DNA of 64,000 bases. Origin: Acinetobacter sp. ANC 4178 (GTDB lineage: Bacteria; Pseudomonadota; Gammaproteobacteria; Pseudomonadales; Moraxellaceae). Made by a program: the position numbers and the translations under genes. The notes beneath the pieces were generated by a model. That model saw only the letters and a list, made by a program, of their open reading frames with translations. It ran no database searches and had not been told where the DNA came from. Shown here piece by piece: positions 10,557 to 19,178 of this stretch. The stretch covers positions 62,001 through 126,000 of the forward strand of contig NZ_SJOD01000004.1 of assembly GCF_004331175.1 (NCBI RefSeq). The letters run 5' to 3'. Position 1 is the stretch's first letter, and each line of letters opens with the position of its first letter.

Positions 10557-10572
10557 GTGAACTAAAATTCAC
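10557..10572. promoter_or_regulatory. Candidate operator between liuA and TetR gene
   Basis: The inverted repeat GTGAA-CTAAAA-TTCAC lies in the divergent gap between liuA and the TetR-family gene, 43 bases before the regulator's start. Size and position suit a TetR-family dimer. Binding is an inference. Confidence 0.4.
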
Positions 10573-10614
10573 AAAATGATTTACAATTCATTTTATCTGG
10601 ATGAGAATAAGATT

Positions 10615-11244
10615 ATGAGTTATAAAAGATCGACATTGATGCAAGAGCGAATGGAACAAAATCGTCAATCGATTTTGCAATCTGCGCGAGAACTTATTGC
10701 TCAAGGGGGATTTAAAGATGCCCAAATTCAGGCGATTGCGGAACGTGCAGGCGTTTCCAGTGGCTTGGTTTACCGTTATTTTGACAATAAAAGTGAAGTC
10801 TTAATTGAAGTGTTGTCTGAAGCGATTCAGCATGAAATTCGTATTTTGAATCATATTGCGAGTAGTGAAGGACTAACAGCACAGCAAAAACTACATAAGG
10901 TAGTCACGACCTTTGTTAAGCGGGCATTAAATAGTCCTCGACTGTCGTATTCACTGATGTTTGAACCTGTAGATCCAATTATTGAACATGAGCGTTTTCG
11001 CAGTAAACAATTGCTCAAGCAAAGCATTAACGAGATTCTTGCCGAAGGGAAAGTTAATGGTGAGTTTGGCTTTGAAGATTTAAACACGGTGGCATTATGC
11101 ATTGTCGGAAGCATGACGTTTGTGGTGATTGAACCTTTAAATCCATCTCGTAATGTGATGTTTGATCAAAGCTACAAAGATTACTTTGTGAAACAGGTTG
11201 CAGACTTTTGTGTACAAGCTGTGCAATTACAGGATCGTAATTAA
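10615..11244 (+). CDS. TetR-family regulator, probable leucine-catabolism repressor
   Basis: Helix-turn-helix regulator of 209 residues. The N-terminal domain (ILQSARELIAQGGFKDAQIQAIAERAGVSSGLVYRYFDNKSEVL, broken here only by my quoting limit: key parts are IAERAGVSS and VYRYFDNKSEVL) is a typical TetR DNA-binding unit; the rest is a ligand-binding helical domain. The ATG at 10615 gives the usual short lead; the ATG at 10576 has no ribosome site. It is divergent from liuA, so a role as repressor of the liu operon is likely. Regulators of liu genes elsewhere are MerR (LiuR) or TetR (LiuQ) types; this would be of the second kind. Ligand unknown. Confidence 0.78.
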   Translation: MSYKRSTLMQERMEQNRQSILQSARELIAQGGFKDAQIQAIAERAGVSSGLVYRYFDNKSEVLIEVLSEAIQHEIRILNHIASSEGLTAQQKLHKVVTTFVKRALNSPRLSYSLMFEPVDPIIEHERFRSKQLLKQSINEILAEGKVNGEFGFEDLNTVALCIVGSMTFVVIEPLNPSRNVMFDQSYKDYFVKQVADFCVQAVQLQDRN

Positions 11245-11347
11245 ATAGTCTTATATGCAAAGGAGGCAAATCCGTACAAAGTAATCTCTGTGATCAAAAT
11301 AAAACAGTAAGAATCAGAATTACAAAGAATCAAGGAGAGTGATTCAA

Positions 11348-13039
11348 ATGACACAGGTACGGTTAAGCTATGCGTATGGAACCAGCAGTCAACCTTTATT
11401 GGGCATGACCATTGGTGAAAAATTTGATCAGGCATGTGCGCAATATGCAGATCAGGATGCTGTGGTCAGTGTGCATCAGAATGTACGGTTAAGCTATAAA
11501 GAGCTACAAGCACAGGTGAATGCTTTTGCTTGTAGCTTACTCAAACTGGGGTTCAAGAAGGGCGATCGTCTTGCAATTTGGTCACCCAATTGTGTGGAAT
11601 GGACCATTACTCAATTCGCTGCATTTAAAGCAGGCATTATTCTCGTTAACCTAAACACTGCGTATAAAAGCAATGAACTTGAATACGTGCTGAATAAGGT
11701 GTCGTGTAAAGGTTTAGTCATTGCATCACAATTTAAAACCACCAATTATCAAGAGCTTTTCATCAAAATTGCACCAGAGCTGCAAGAAGCTGAAGATAAA
11801 ATTTTAAATGCGCTACGTTTACCTCATTTAAAACACGTGATTAAAATTGATGAAGCAGTGCATACAGGTATTCATCGTTTTCAAGATCTTTTGGAACAAC
11901 CTACTGTAAAACAACTTGATCATTTAGAAGCGGTTGCAAGTGAATTGCAGTTTGATGAAACCATTAATATTCAGTTTACTTCAGGAACCACAGGCAATCC
12001 GAAAGGCACCATGCTCACGCACAATAACATTTTAAATAATGGTTATTTTGTGGGTGAAGCCATTCATTTGACTCCACAAGATCGCGTGTGTATTTCAGTC
12101 CCTTTATTTCACTGTTTTGGCATGGTGATGGGGAATTTGGCCTGTATTACGCATGGTTCAACCATGGTCTATCCGTCGGCTGTATTTAATCCATTAGATA
12201 GCTTAAAAGCCATTCAGCAAGAGAAATGTACGGCAGCTTATGGTGTCCCCACCATGTTTATTGCCACTTTAGAGCATGAACAATTCAACGACTTTGATTT
12301 GAGTAGTTTACGTACAGGCATTATGGCGGGTAGCCCTTGTCCACGTGAAATTATGCAGCGCGTCATGGAGCGTATGCACATGACGGAAATTACTATTTGT
12401 TATGGCATGACTGAAACAGCACCTGTGAGCGCACAAAGTTCGACCAGTGATACGGTTGAACAACGTGTCGGTACTGTTGGCCGCGTACATCCACATTTAG
12501 AAATCAAGATTGTGGATGAAGCAGGCAAAGTCGTACCGCGAGGCAAACTTGGAGAACTCTGTGTTCGTGGTTATTCAGTGATGTTGGGTTATTGGGAAGA
12601 TAGTGAAAAAACCCAAGAAGTGATTGATAACGCACGTTGGATGCATACAGGTGACATCGCTGAAATGGACGATGATGGCTTTGTAAAAATTAAAGGTCGC
12701 ATCAAAGATGTAGTGATTCGCGGTGGTGAAAATCTGTTCCCGAAAGAAATTGAAGATTTCTTATATACCCATCCAGATGTCAGTGATGTACAGGTGATTG
12801 GTCTACCAGATGCACGCTATGGTGAAGAATTATGCGCTTGTATCATTCTGCACGAGCACCATGAAACGACAGAAGAAAGTATTCGACGTTACTGTGCTGA
12901 ACATATTTCACATAATAAAGTACCACGTTATGTACGTTTCTTTACCGAGTTTCCAATGACCGCATCAGGTAAAGCACAAAAATTCCGACTTCAAGAATTT
13001 ATGCGTAAAGAGCTGAATTTAATGGAAGATATTGCATAA
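11348..13039 (+). CDS. AMP-forming acyl-CoA ligase, fatty acid or branched-chain type
   Basis: ANL-superfamily enzyme of 563 residues that adenylates a carboxylic acid and transfers it to CoA. Motifs: FTSGTTGNPKGTMLTH (P-loop like), VPLFHCFGMVMGNL, CYGMTETAPVSAQ, HTGDIAEMDDDGFVKIKGR, the hinge RGGENLFPKEIE, and the C-terminal catalytic lysine in PMTASGKAQKFRL. The ATG at 11348 is chosen because AAGGAGAG ends eight bases before it. It resembles the ACSF2/medium-chain acyl-CoA synthetase group. Beside the liu operon and on the same strand as its regulator, it may activate isovalerate, acetoacetate or a related acid; the exact substrate is not visible from sequence. Confidence 0.82.
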   Translation: MTQVRLSYAYGTSSQPLLGMTIGEKFDQACAQYADQDAVVSVHQNVRLSYKELQAQVNAFACSLLKLGFKKGDRLAIWSPNCVEWTITQFAAFKAGIILVNLNTAYKSNELEYVLNKVSCKGLVIASQFKTTNYQELFIKIAPELQEAEDKILNALRLPHLKHVIKIDEAVHTGIHRFQDLLEQPTVKQLDHLEAVASELQFDETINIQFTSGTTGNPKGTMLTHNNILNNGYFVGEAIHLTPQDRVCISVPLFHCFGMVMGNLACITHGSTMVYPSAVFNPLDSLKAIQQEKCTAAYGVPTMFIATLEHEQFNDFDLSSLRTGIMAGSPCPREIMQRVMERMHMTEITICYGMTETAPVSAQSSTSDTVEQRVGTVGRVHPHLEIKIVDEAGKVVPRGKLGELCVRGYSVMLGYWEDSEKTQEVIDNARWMHTGDIAEMDDDGFVKIKGRIKDVVIRGGENLFPKEIEDFLYTHPDVSDVQVIGLPDARYGEELCACIILHEHHETTEESIRRYCAEHISHNKVPRYVRFFTEFPMTASGKAQKFRLQEFMRKELNLMEDIA

Positions 13040-13059
13040 CGTGATCTTCTGACTTGGAA

Positions 13060-13092
13060 TTTCCCTTTACTCTGCTTCAGGGTAAGGGGAGA
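13060..13092. repeat. Long GU-containing hairpin before bioB
   Basis: TTTCCCTTTACTCTG at 13060-13074 can pair with CAGGGTAAGGGGAGA at 13078-13092 across a three-base loop, giving about 15 pairs with some G-U. It follows the acyl-CoA ligase by 20 bases, but there is no T tract after it on either strand. It could be a transcript-end processing element or a dispersed palindromic unit. Confidence 0.45.
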
Positions 13093-13133
13093 AAATGAAA
13101 AGGTCTGAATAATTCAAACGGAATAAGGAAATC

Positions 13134-14129
13134 ATGATGGAACTTCGTCACGATTGGACTCGCGCAGAAATACAAAATCTATATCAGCAACCCTTTTTAG
13201 ATTTGGTTTTTCAAGCACAACAAATCCATCGACAAAATTTTAATGCGAACCAGATTCAAGTCAGCACTTTATTATCAATAAAAACAGGCAAATGCCCTGA
13301 AGATTGCAAATACTGCTCTCAATCTGCTCGTTATGATTCAAAACTAGAAGCGGAAAAGCGCATTGCAGTAGACAAAGTCATTAGCGAAGCCAAAGAAGCC
13401 TTAGCGTCTGGTTCTTCTCGTTTCTGTATGGGTGCTGCATGGCGTAACCCACATGAACGTGATATGCCTTATGTACTTGAAATGGTTCGCGAGGTAAAAG
13501 CTTTAGGTTTGGAAACTTGCATGACCTTAGGCATGTTAAACCAGTCTCAGGCTGAACGCTTAAAAGATGCAGGACTCGATTACTACAATCACAACCTAGA
13601 CACTTCGCGTGAGTATTATTCAAATATCATCAGTACTCGTACTTTCGATGACCGCTTAAATACACTTGAATATGTCCGTGGTGCAGGTATGAAAGTCTGT
13701 AGCGGCGGTATTGTGGGTTTGGGTGAAGACACTGCCGATCGGATTGGTCTATTACTTGAACTTGCAACATTACCTATTCAGCCAGAATCAGTGCCAATTA
13801 ACATGCTGGTTCCAATTGAAGGCACGCCATTGGCAGATGTTGAAAAACTTGATGTGACTGAATGGATTCGTACCATTGCCGTTGCACGTATTGTCATGCC
13901 AAAAAGTTATATTCGACTTTCTGCAGGCCGTGAATCTTTGTCTGATTCAGACCAAGCATTAGCATTTATGGCGGGGGCAAACTCAATTTTCTCGGGTGAA
14001 AAACTTCTGACGATGCCTAATGTCGCACAGGGTAAAGATCAACAACTATTTCACAAATTAGGTTTAACGGTTGAAAAGCCAAAACCATCTATTGCGGAAC
14101 TGACTTTGGATGCAATGTCAGTGGCTTAA
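13134..14129 (+). CDS. bioB: Biotin synthase
   Basis: Radical-SAM enzyme that inserts sulfur into dethiobiotin, the last step of biotin synthesis; 331 residues, normal length. The SAM cluster cysteines are C54, C58 and C61 in [12 protein letters not shown]; other family motifs are [36 protein letters not shown] and [12 protein letters not shown]. The ATGs at 13134 and 13137 are both possible starts. It has no other biotin gene beside it here, but sits near the biotin-dependent methylcrotonyl-CoA carboxylase genes. Confidence 0.96.
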   Translation: MMELRHDWTRAEIQNLYQQPFLDLVFQAQQIHRQNFNANQIQVSTLLSIKTGKCPEDCKYCSQSARYDSKLEAEKRIAVDKVISEAKEALASGSSRFCMGAAWRNPHERDMPYVLEMVREVKALGLETCMTLGMLNQSQAERLKDAGLDYYNHNLDTSREYYSNIISTRTFDDRLNTLEYVRGAGMKVCSGGIVGLGEDTADRIGLLLELATLPIQPESVPINMLVPIEGTPLADVEKLDVTEWIRTIAVARIVMPKSYIRLSAGRESLSDSDQALAFMAGANSIFSGEKLLTMPNVAQGKDQQLFHKLGLTVEKPKPSIAELTLDAMSVA

Positions 14130-14212
14130 GCAAAATCTTAAAGCCGTACGTAATGATGAAAAAGCATTTAGCACATTCATATCATCTACATAACAATTAA
14201 ATAGAGTGCAAT

Positions 14213-14890
14213 ATGGCAAAAGACTTTAATAACCAACAAGTGGTGGATGGATACGATGACCATATCCGCAAGCTTATTCCAGGCTATGAGTTAACGCATC
14301 AGCAGGTCGATGCCATTTTAACTCATCATTATGCCGAACAAGAACATGTAGATATTCTGGTGGTGGGCTGTGGAACAGGATATGAAATTCAATATTTGGC
14401 GCAAAAGCATCCAACTTGGAACTTTACTGCGCTAGATCCATCGCATGTCATGTTATGTAAGGCAAAGCAACATCTAGACAAACAAGGTGTTTTAAGCCGT
14501 ATTCGCTTTATTCATGGCGATACAAAATCCATCGGCACAACTCATACTTTTGACGCCGTATTATCTATTCTAGTGGCTCATTTTATTCCATTGGAATCAA
14601 AGCAAAACTTCTTTAAAGACATTTTTACTCAACTAAAACCCAATGGAATGCTGCTGACTTATGACTTAATGAAAGAAACCGAAGCACATGAGATTTTTGT
14701 ACTGAAGCAACTGTGTGAAAATAATGGCTTAACCACGGTTCAAAGTGAAAAAATGGTTGAACGATTACAGCAAGATTTTTTCTTGGTCTCGCCACGAATG
14801 GGGCAGCAGCTACTCTCCAATGTTGGCTTTAAAAAAGTTAAAACATATAGCCAAATTCTAAATTATTACGGATTTTGTGCAGTGAAATAA
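14213..14890 (+). CDS. Class I SAM-dependent methyltransferase
   Basis: Protein of 225 residues with a Rossmann methyltransferase core: motif I is VDILVVGCGTGYEIQYLA around residues 45-62, the acidic end of strand 2 is FTALDPSHVM, and DAVLSILVAHFIPLESK fits motif IV and after. Such proteins methylate small molecules, and the substrate cannot be read from sequence. It lies 83 bases after bioB on the same strand, which raises a BioC-like role, but BioC-specific signatures are not evident and I do not assign it. Confidence 0.7.
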   Translation: MAKDFNNQQVVDGYDDHIRKLIPGYELTHQQVDAILTHHYAEQEHVDILVVGCGTGYEIQYLAQKHPTWNFTALDPSHVMLCKAKQHLDKQGVLSRIRFIHGDTKSIGTTHTFDAVLSILVAHFIPLESKQNFFKDIFTQLKPNGMLLTYDLMKETEAHEIFVLKQLCENNGLTTVQSEKMVERLQQDFFLVSPRMGQQLLSNVGFKKVKTYSQILNYYGFCAVK

Positions 14891-14947
14891 TACCGATTGA
14901 AACAACGAGCTTGATTAAGGAATACTCAAAAGACAAAGGATATGAAT

Positions 14948-15745
14948 ATGCCTGCTTATTATCGTTTAATACAACGCGAACAACATGCAGATGGAAGTGT
15001 AACTGCACATTATCAATCAAACCTTCATGCGCAAGGCGCTTGGAATCCGCATGAGCAACATATGGCATCTGCTACAGGTGTGATCTGTGCAGAATTGGAG
15101 CAGTTTTCACCTCGAGATGACATGCGAATAGGGCGTATTAGTCTAGACATTTTTGGTCTCATTGCATTTGGTGATTTTAGCATTACCACACGTATGATTC
15201 GGGGCGGAAAAACCATTGAATTGATTGAAAGCGAAATGCAAGCCAATGGCAAAACTTGTATTGTGGCACGTGCATGGAAAATGCTCACACAGGACACGCA
15301 TAGCATTGCAGGACTTGAAGACCAAAAAGTTCAGCATCCAGAGCAATTGCCTGTTTGGGAGGGCATGAAGTGTTGGCCGGGTGGATATATTCAAAGCATT
15401 GAAACCCGTGCAGAACCAACTCGACGTGCAGGTAAGGGTGTCGTGTGGTTGACCAATCATTGCAATATGGTCGAAGGTAAAACCACCTCAGATTTTGTCA
15501 AACTGATGGGCATGGTGGATACTGCAAATGGTGTTGTGCCACGCCAAGACCCTCAATCGGGCTGGGCATTTCCAAATTTAGATTTGCAAATTCATCTGTA
15601 TCGCATTCCTCAGGGACAATGGCTAGGTTTAGACGTCGAACAGCAATATGGTACAGATGGCATTGGTTTGACCAGTGCAGTCCTGCATGATGTACATGGT
15701 CCTTTTGGTCGCAGCGAACAAATCTTAACCTTGCGAAAACTCTAA
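14948..15745 (+). CDS. Thioesterase-family (hotdog-fold-like) protein
   Basis: Protein of about 265 residues that resembles the double-hotdog thioesterase family of proteobacteria. Features are an N-terminal half with ISLDIFGLIAFGDFSITTRM and GGKTIELIESEMQANGK, as in an acyl-CoA thioesterase hotdog, and a second half ending with WLGLDVEQQYGTDGIGLTSA and LHDVHGPFGRSEQILTLR. The ATG at 14948 is better spaced from AAAGGA (14935-14940) than the ATG at 14942. It would hydrolyse acyl-CoA esters, but the substrate is unknown. It follows the methyltransferase gene on the same strand and converges on nasS. Confidence 0.6.
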   Translation: MPAYYRLIQREQHADGSVTAHYQSNLHAQGAWNPHEQHMASATGVICAELEQFSPRDDMRIGRISLDIFGLIAFGDFSITTRMIRGGKTIELIESEMQANGKTCIVARAWKMLTQDTHSIAGLEDQKVQHPEQLPVWEGMKCWPGGYIQSIETRAEPTRRAGKGVVWLTNHCNMVEGKTTSDFVKLMGMVDTANGVVPRQDPQSGWAFPNLDLQIHLYRIPQGQWLGLDVEQQYGTDGIGLTSAVLHDVHGPFGRSEQILTLRKL

Positions 15746-15760
15746 TCTAAATCATAAAAG

Positions 15761-16750
15761 CTAAAGTTGAATGATACATTGCTGACTTAAGTTTTTAAGC
15801 TCAGCATGATTCACCTGAACATTGCTCCATTTCGCCATTTGCTGAATCAGCCATTCAAAATCTTCAACTTTAGGGATGGCTGTATCATCTATGAAATTTC
15901 GAATAATATTTTGTATTTTATAAAATTCTTGAACATGGATGCGATCTGAACATTCGAATTGTAAAACCTCATATTCAGTTAACAATGCCCAAATTTGGCT
16001 AAAATCATGTATGGTTTTGATTTCACGCTGGGCTTTTTGAATGGCTTGAGTAATTGCTTTTAAGGTATTCGGATGCGTTGTAGCCCATTCTTTGGTCACA
16101 GCTAACACTTTATCGGCAATTTCAGGAATGACATCTTGACTAGAAGCCACGATTTGACTCAATCCTAAAACTTCGCCTTGAGTATTCCAAGGTTCGCCAA
16201 CACAGAAGCCATCAATCACCTGATTATTTAAGGCTTCTACCATATAAGGCGGAGGTAAGATTCTCAGTTTAATGCTTTGGGCTAATTCTGCATCTGCCAG
16301 AGCCAGCCATTCACGAATACAAAAATGATGAATGGAATTGGCAAATACATGTGCCAACTGAATATTTTGTCCGTGTTGAATCGCGGTCACAACTTTAGCC
16401 GCAACTTCCTTTGCGGTGTCGTTATGAGTAATGCCCAGATCAAAACATAATTTTTGACTTAAACTGATATAAGCGCGATTTACACTTAAAACCAAAGGGG
16501 TTTGAAATGGAATGCCAATATGATCTGTACCGATTGAGGCTGCGGGTAAAATACCTGATAAACAGTGTGCTGCATCTAATAATCCAAAAGCCAAACGGTC
16601 TCGCAGACTAGCCCAAGAGGCTTCTTTAACCAGTGTGACATCTAATCCAAGTTCATCAAAATAACCACGATGTTTTGCCCAAAGTATGGAAATACAATCG
16701 AGCAATGGAATATAGCCAAGTTGAATATGTGTTTTTTCTAATGTAGCCAT
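15761..16750 (-). CDS. nasS: NasS-type nitrate/nitrite sensor (NrtA/CmpA-like)
   Basis: Cytoplasmic relative of nitrate-transporter binding proteins, 329 residues, with no signal peptide (it starts MATLEKTHIQLGYIPLLDC). NrtA/CmpA-like landmarks are GYIPLLDCISILWAKHRGYF at the N-terminus and GFCVGEPWNTQ in the middle. In known NasS-NasT systems NasS binds NasT without nitrate or nitrite and releases it when they are present. The stop of nasT is three bases before this start, so the two are co-transcribed, and they are divergent from the nitrate genes they would control. Confidence 0.88.
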   Translation of the reverse strand: MATLEKTHIQLGYIPLLDCISILWAKHRGYFDELGLDVTLVKEASWASLRDRLAFGLLDAAHCLSGILPAASIGTDHIGIPFQTPLVLSVNRAYISLSQKLCFDLGITHNDTAKEVAAKVVTAIQHGQNIQLAHVFANSIHHFCIREWLALADAELAQSIKLRILPPPYMVEALNNQVIDGFCVGEPWNTQGEVLGLSQIVASSQDVIPEIADKVLAVTKEWATTHPNTLKAITQAIQKAQREIKTIHDFSQIWALLTEYEVLQFECSDRIHVQEFYKIQNIIRNFIDDTAIPKVEDFEWLIQQMAKWSNVQVNHAELKNLSQQCIIQL

Positions 16751-16753
16751 AGC

Positions 16754-17341
16754 TTAATCCTTCAACTTGGTTTGTAGTAATTCTTGCGCATCGAGTAGGC
16801 GACGCGCCATTTCTCCCATGGTAATCCGATGGCTCATGGCATTTTTACGGAGTAACTGAAAGGCTTGATCTTCAGTGAGTTGATGCAGTTGCATCAAAAG
16901 AACTTTGGCTTTTTCGACATCTTTCCGATCGGCGAGTTTACTTTTGGTCTCTTTCAAATCTGCCAATAATTTCTTATGTTTTTTGAACTGCTCAATAGAG
17001 ATCTCTAAAATACTGTCCAATTTCGCAGGATCAATACCATCGACAATATAAGCCGTAATTCCAGCATCAATGGCACTTTTAATCATGTCTTTTTGGCTGT
17101 TTTGGGTAAACAGCACAGTGGGTAAATCAAACTGACTCACACAACTTTCAATAATGTCTCGATGTGGATGATCCATATCCAGCAAAATGACATCGGCCTG
17201 CAAATGCTCTAATTTGAACATATTTAAATGATCGATGGTTAAGCAGGCCACCACGTCAAAATCGTGCTGAAGCAGTGAATCTTTTATATAGTTGGCACGA
17301 TCTTGATCATCATCAATCAGGGCAATTTTAAGCTTTGGCAT
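16754..17341 (-). CDS. nasT: NasT-type ANTAR response regulator (antiterminator)
   Basis: Protein of 195 residues: an N-terminal receiver-like domain (KIALIDDDQDRANYIKDSLL, then VILLDMDHPH) and a C-terminal ANTAR domain that binds RNA, visible as KAKVLLMQLHQLTEDQAFQL and LLRKNAMSHRITMGEMARRLL. NasT lets transcription proceed through the leader of nitrate assimilation operons when NasS is not holding it. The adjacent leader at 17690-17739 carries the two hexaloop hairpins such domains recognise, which strongly supports this role. Confidence 0.92.
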   Translation of the reverse strand: MPKLKIALIDDDQDRANYIKDSLLQHDFDVVACLTIDHLNMFKLEHLQADVILLDMDHPHRDIIESCVSQFDLPTVLFTQNSQKDMIKSAIDAGITAYIVDGIDPAKLDSILEISIEQFKKHKKLLADLKETKSKLADRKDVEKAKVLLMQLHQLTEDQAFQLLRKNAMSHRITMGEMARRLLDAQELLQTKLKD

Positions 17342-17663
17342 ATTTGAGCTATCGCTATTGGGCTGCTAATCAGGGCAGAACAGATGTTTATTTTGTAACA
17401 TTAATAAGCAATAAACATGCCGATGTGCCATTTTGGTGATTAAACATACAAAACAATACAAATAAGCAAATCCTAAAATTTATCGGTGCACCATTACAAA
17501 GCAAAATGTGCAATTTAGTGGCAGAAGCCATAATCATACGACCACTCTATCAAGAATCGTACTTGAAGATGTTGAGCATAATTTCAACACACTAATTTAG
17601 CGAATATTTAAAGAATATTTTTATTAATATAAAACAATAATATAGGTTGTATATTTCAATACT
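17342..17663. other. Divergent nasT/nitrate-operon regulatory gap
   Basis: No gene is visible here. Two NtrC-like sites can be proposed: TGTGCCA-TTT-TGGTGAT at 17424-17440, and a full left half TGCACCA at 17487-17493 followed by a poor right half ending at 17503. Both lie roughly 190-265 bases upstream of the predicted sigma-54 start, a usual distance for an enhancer. The rest is AT-rich with no clear further signal. Confidence 0.4.
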
Positions 17664-17677
17664 GGCATAGCAATTGC
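17664..17677 (+). promoter_or_regulatory. Sigma-54 (-24/-12) promoter of nitrate operon
   Basis: GG at 17664-17665 and GC at 17676-17677 are separated by exactly ten bases within TGGCATAGCAATTGCAT, close to the consensus TGGCAC-N5-TTGC. The predicted start is near 17689, one base before the first leader hairpin. Sigma-54 control fits nitrogen limitation acting through NtrC. Confidence 0.85.
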
Positions 17678-17689
17678 ATTATTCCTTAT

Positions 17690-17739
17690 GAGTCAAAGAC
17701 GACTCTTAAAAAATTTGTAAGACGGCCAACGATGTCCGT
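17690..17739 (+). promoter_or_regulatory. ANTAR (NasT) RNA leader: two hexaloop hairpins
   Basis: Hairpin 1 is GAGTC-AAAGAC-GACTC at 17690-17705, a perfect 5-bp stem with a six-base loop. Hairpin 2 is ACGGCC-AACGAT-GTCCGT at 17722-17739 with one C/U mismatch. Both loops have A in position 1 and G in position 4, the feature described for ANTAR-bound RNA. They are 16 bases apart and start at the predicted transcript 5' end. A third small stem, GCAG-AGAAAC-CTGC, lies at 17757-17770. I do not find a classical U-tract terminator before the gene, so how the hairpins control expression is unresolved. Confidence 0.8.
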
Positions 17740-17813
17740 TCTGATCGACCTGTAAAGCAGAGAAACCTGCCGAGTGGGAATTTATATACGTTCAGTTCAG
17801 GAAGGAGAGGGTT

Positions 17814-19154
17814 ATGTCTTCAAATTTATATGAGAAAAAAGCCACAACAATAAGTCTTTTTAATTTTAAGACTTCAGCGATGCGGGCCTTCCACATGAGT
17901 TGGCTCGCCTTTTTTGTCTGCTTCTTTGCATGGTTTGCCTGTGCGCCACTCATGCCTGTCATCGCAGGCGAGTTTCATCTGACTAAAGATCAAGTTGCTA
18001 ATATTAATATTGCAGCCGTTGCGATTACGATTTTGGTTCGCTTGATTGTTGGTCCACTCTGTGACAAATACGGTCCACGCAAAACTTATACTGCGTTACT
18101 TATTCTTGGCAGCATTCCTGTATTTGGTGTGGCATCAGCCAACAGTTATGAATCTTTTTTGTTCTTTAGACTGCTCATCGGTGCAATTGGCGCAAGTTTC
18201 GTCATCACTCAATACCATACCAGCATCATGTTTGCCCCGAATGTTGTCGGGACTGCAAATGCCACTACTGCGGGTTGGGGAAATGCGGGAGGTGGTGCCA
18301 CTCAAGCCTTAATGCCACTTTTACTTTCAGCTTTAGTGATGTTCGGTGTTGAACAGGCTATGGGGTGGAGAATTGCCTTACTTGTTCCTGGTGTCATGAT
18401 GTTGATTGTGGGCGGGCTGTACTGGAAATACACGCAAGATTGTCCGCAAGGCAACTTTAAGGAATTACGCGCTCAAGGCATTCAAGTTGGCAGTGAGAAA
18501 AAAGGTGGCTTAAACATCTTAATGCATGCAGCCCGCAACTATCGTGTTTGGATTTTATTTGGCTCTTATGCGGCATGCTTTGGTATCGAAATTTTCATTC
18601 ATAACATTGTCGCCATGTACTACGTGGAAAACTTTGGCTTTGGACTAAAAGAAGCAGGTTTGGCTGCGGGTATTTTCGGACTTTTGGCACTGTTTGCCCG
18701 TGCTTTGGGTGGCATTATTTCAGACAAAGTGGCAACCAAAAAGGGTTTGGATGGTCGCACTAAAGTCTTGTTTGGCATGATCCTCATGGAAGGTCTGTTC
18801 CTGATTGTATTTTCACAAATGAACACTGCGATGTTGGCTATTTTAACCATGACTGTGTTTGCCTTGTTTACTCACATGGCTTGCGGCGCAACCTATGCAT
18901 TGGTGCCCTTTATTGATCGTGATGCCTTAGGTGGGGTTGCAGGCATTATCGGCGCGGGTGGCAACGTGGGTGCAGTTGCAGCAGGTTTCCTACTCAAAGG
19001 TGTCTTAGATATTCAAACATGCCTGATGGTTCTAGGTGGACTGGTGGTCATTGCAGCAAGTTTTGTGCTCATGATTCGCTTTTCAGTTGAACACAAAGAG
19101 AAAGAACAACGCTTATTCGAACAAGCCGTGCTTGATCGTAACAACATGGCATAA
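17814..19154 (+). CDS. narK: Nitrate/nitrite transporter, NarK/NasA type (MFS)
   Basis: Inner-membrane major facilitator protein of 446 residues with about twelve hydrophobic segments. The nitrate signature GWGNAGGGATQALMP is present, as are the first-half motif RLIVGPLCDKYGPRKTY and the second-half GNVGAVAAGFLLKG. The start has a strong AGGAAGGAGAGG upstream. As first gene after the sigma-54 promoter and NasT leader, ahead of nirB and the nitrate reductase, it should import nitrate for assimilation. It is often called nasA or nrtP in related bacteria. Confidence 0.92.
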   Translation: MSSNLYEKKATTISLFNFKTSAMRAFHMSWLAFFVCFFAWFACAPLMPVIAGEFHLTKDQVANINIAAVAITILVRLIVGPLCDKYGPRKTYTALLILGSIPVFGVASANSYESFLFFRLLIGAIGASFVITQYHTSIMFAPNVVGTANATTAGWGNAGGGATQALMPLLLSALVMFGVEQAMGWRIALLVPGVMMLIVGGLYWKYTQDCPQGNFKELRAQGIQVGSEKKGGLNILMHAARNYRVWILFGSYAACFGIEIFIHNIVAMYYVENFGFGLKEAGLAAGIFGLLALFARALGGIISDKVATKKGLDGRTKVLFGMILMEGLFLIVFSQMNTAMLAILTMTVFALFTHMACGATYALVPFIDRDALGGVAGIIGAGGNVGAVAAGFLLKGVLDIQTCLMVLGGLVVIAASFVLMIRFSVEHKEKEQRLFEQAVLDRNNMA

Positions 19155-19178
19155 GTAAAAAATTTAAGGAGAAAGAAT

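Noticed and set aside
13060..13092. Intrinsic terminator for the acyl-CoA ligase
   Set aside because: The stem is good but no T tract follows on either strand, so I list it only as a hairpin repeat.
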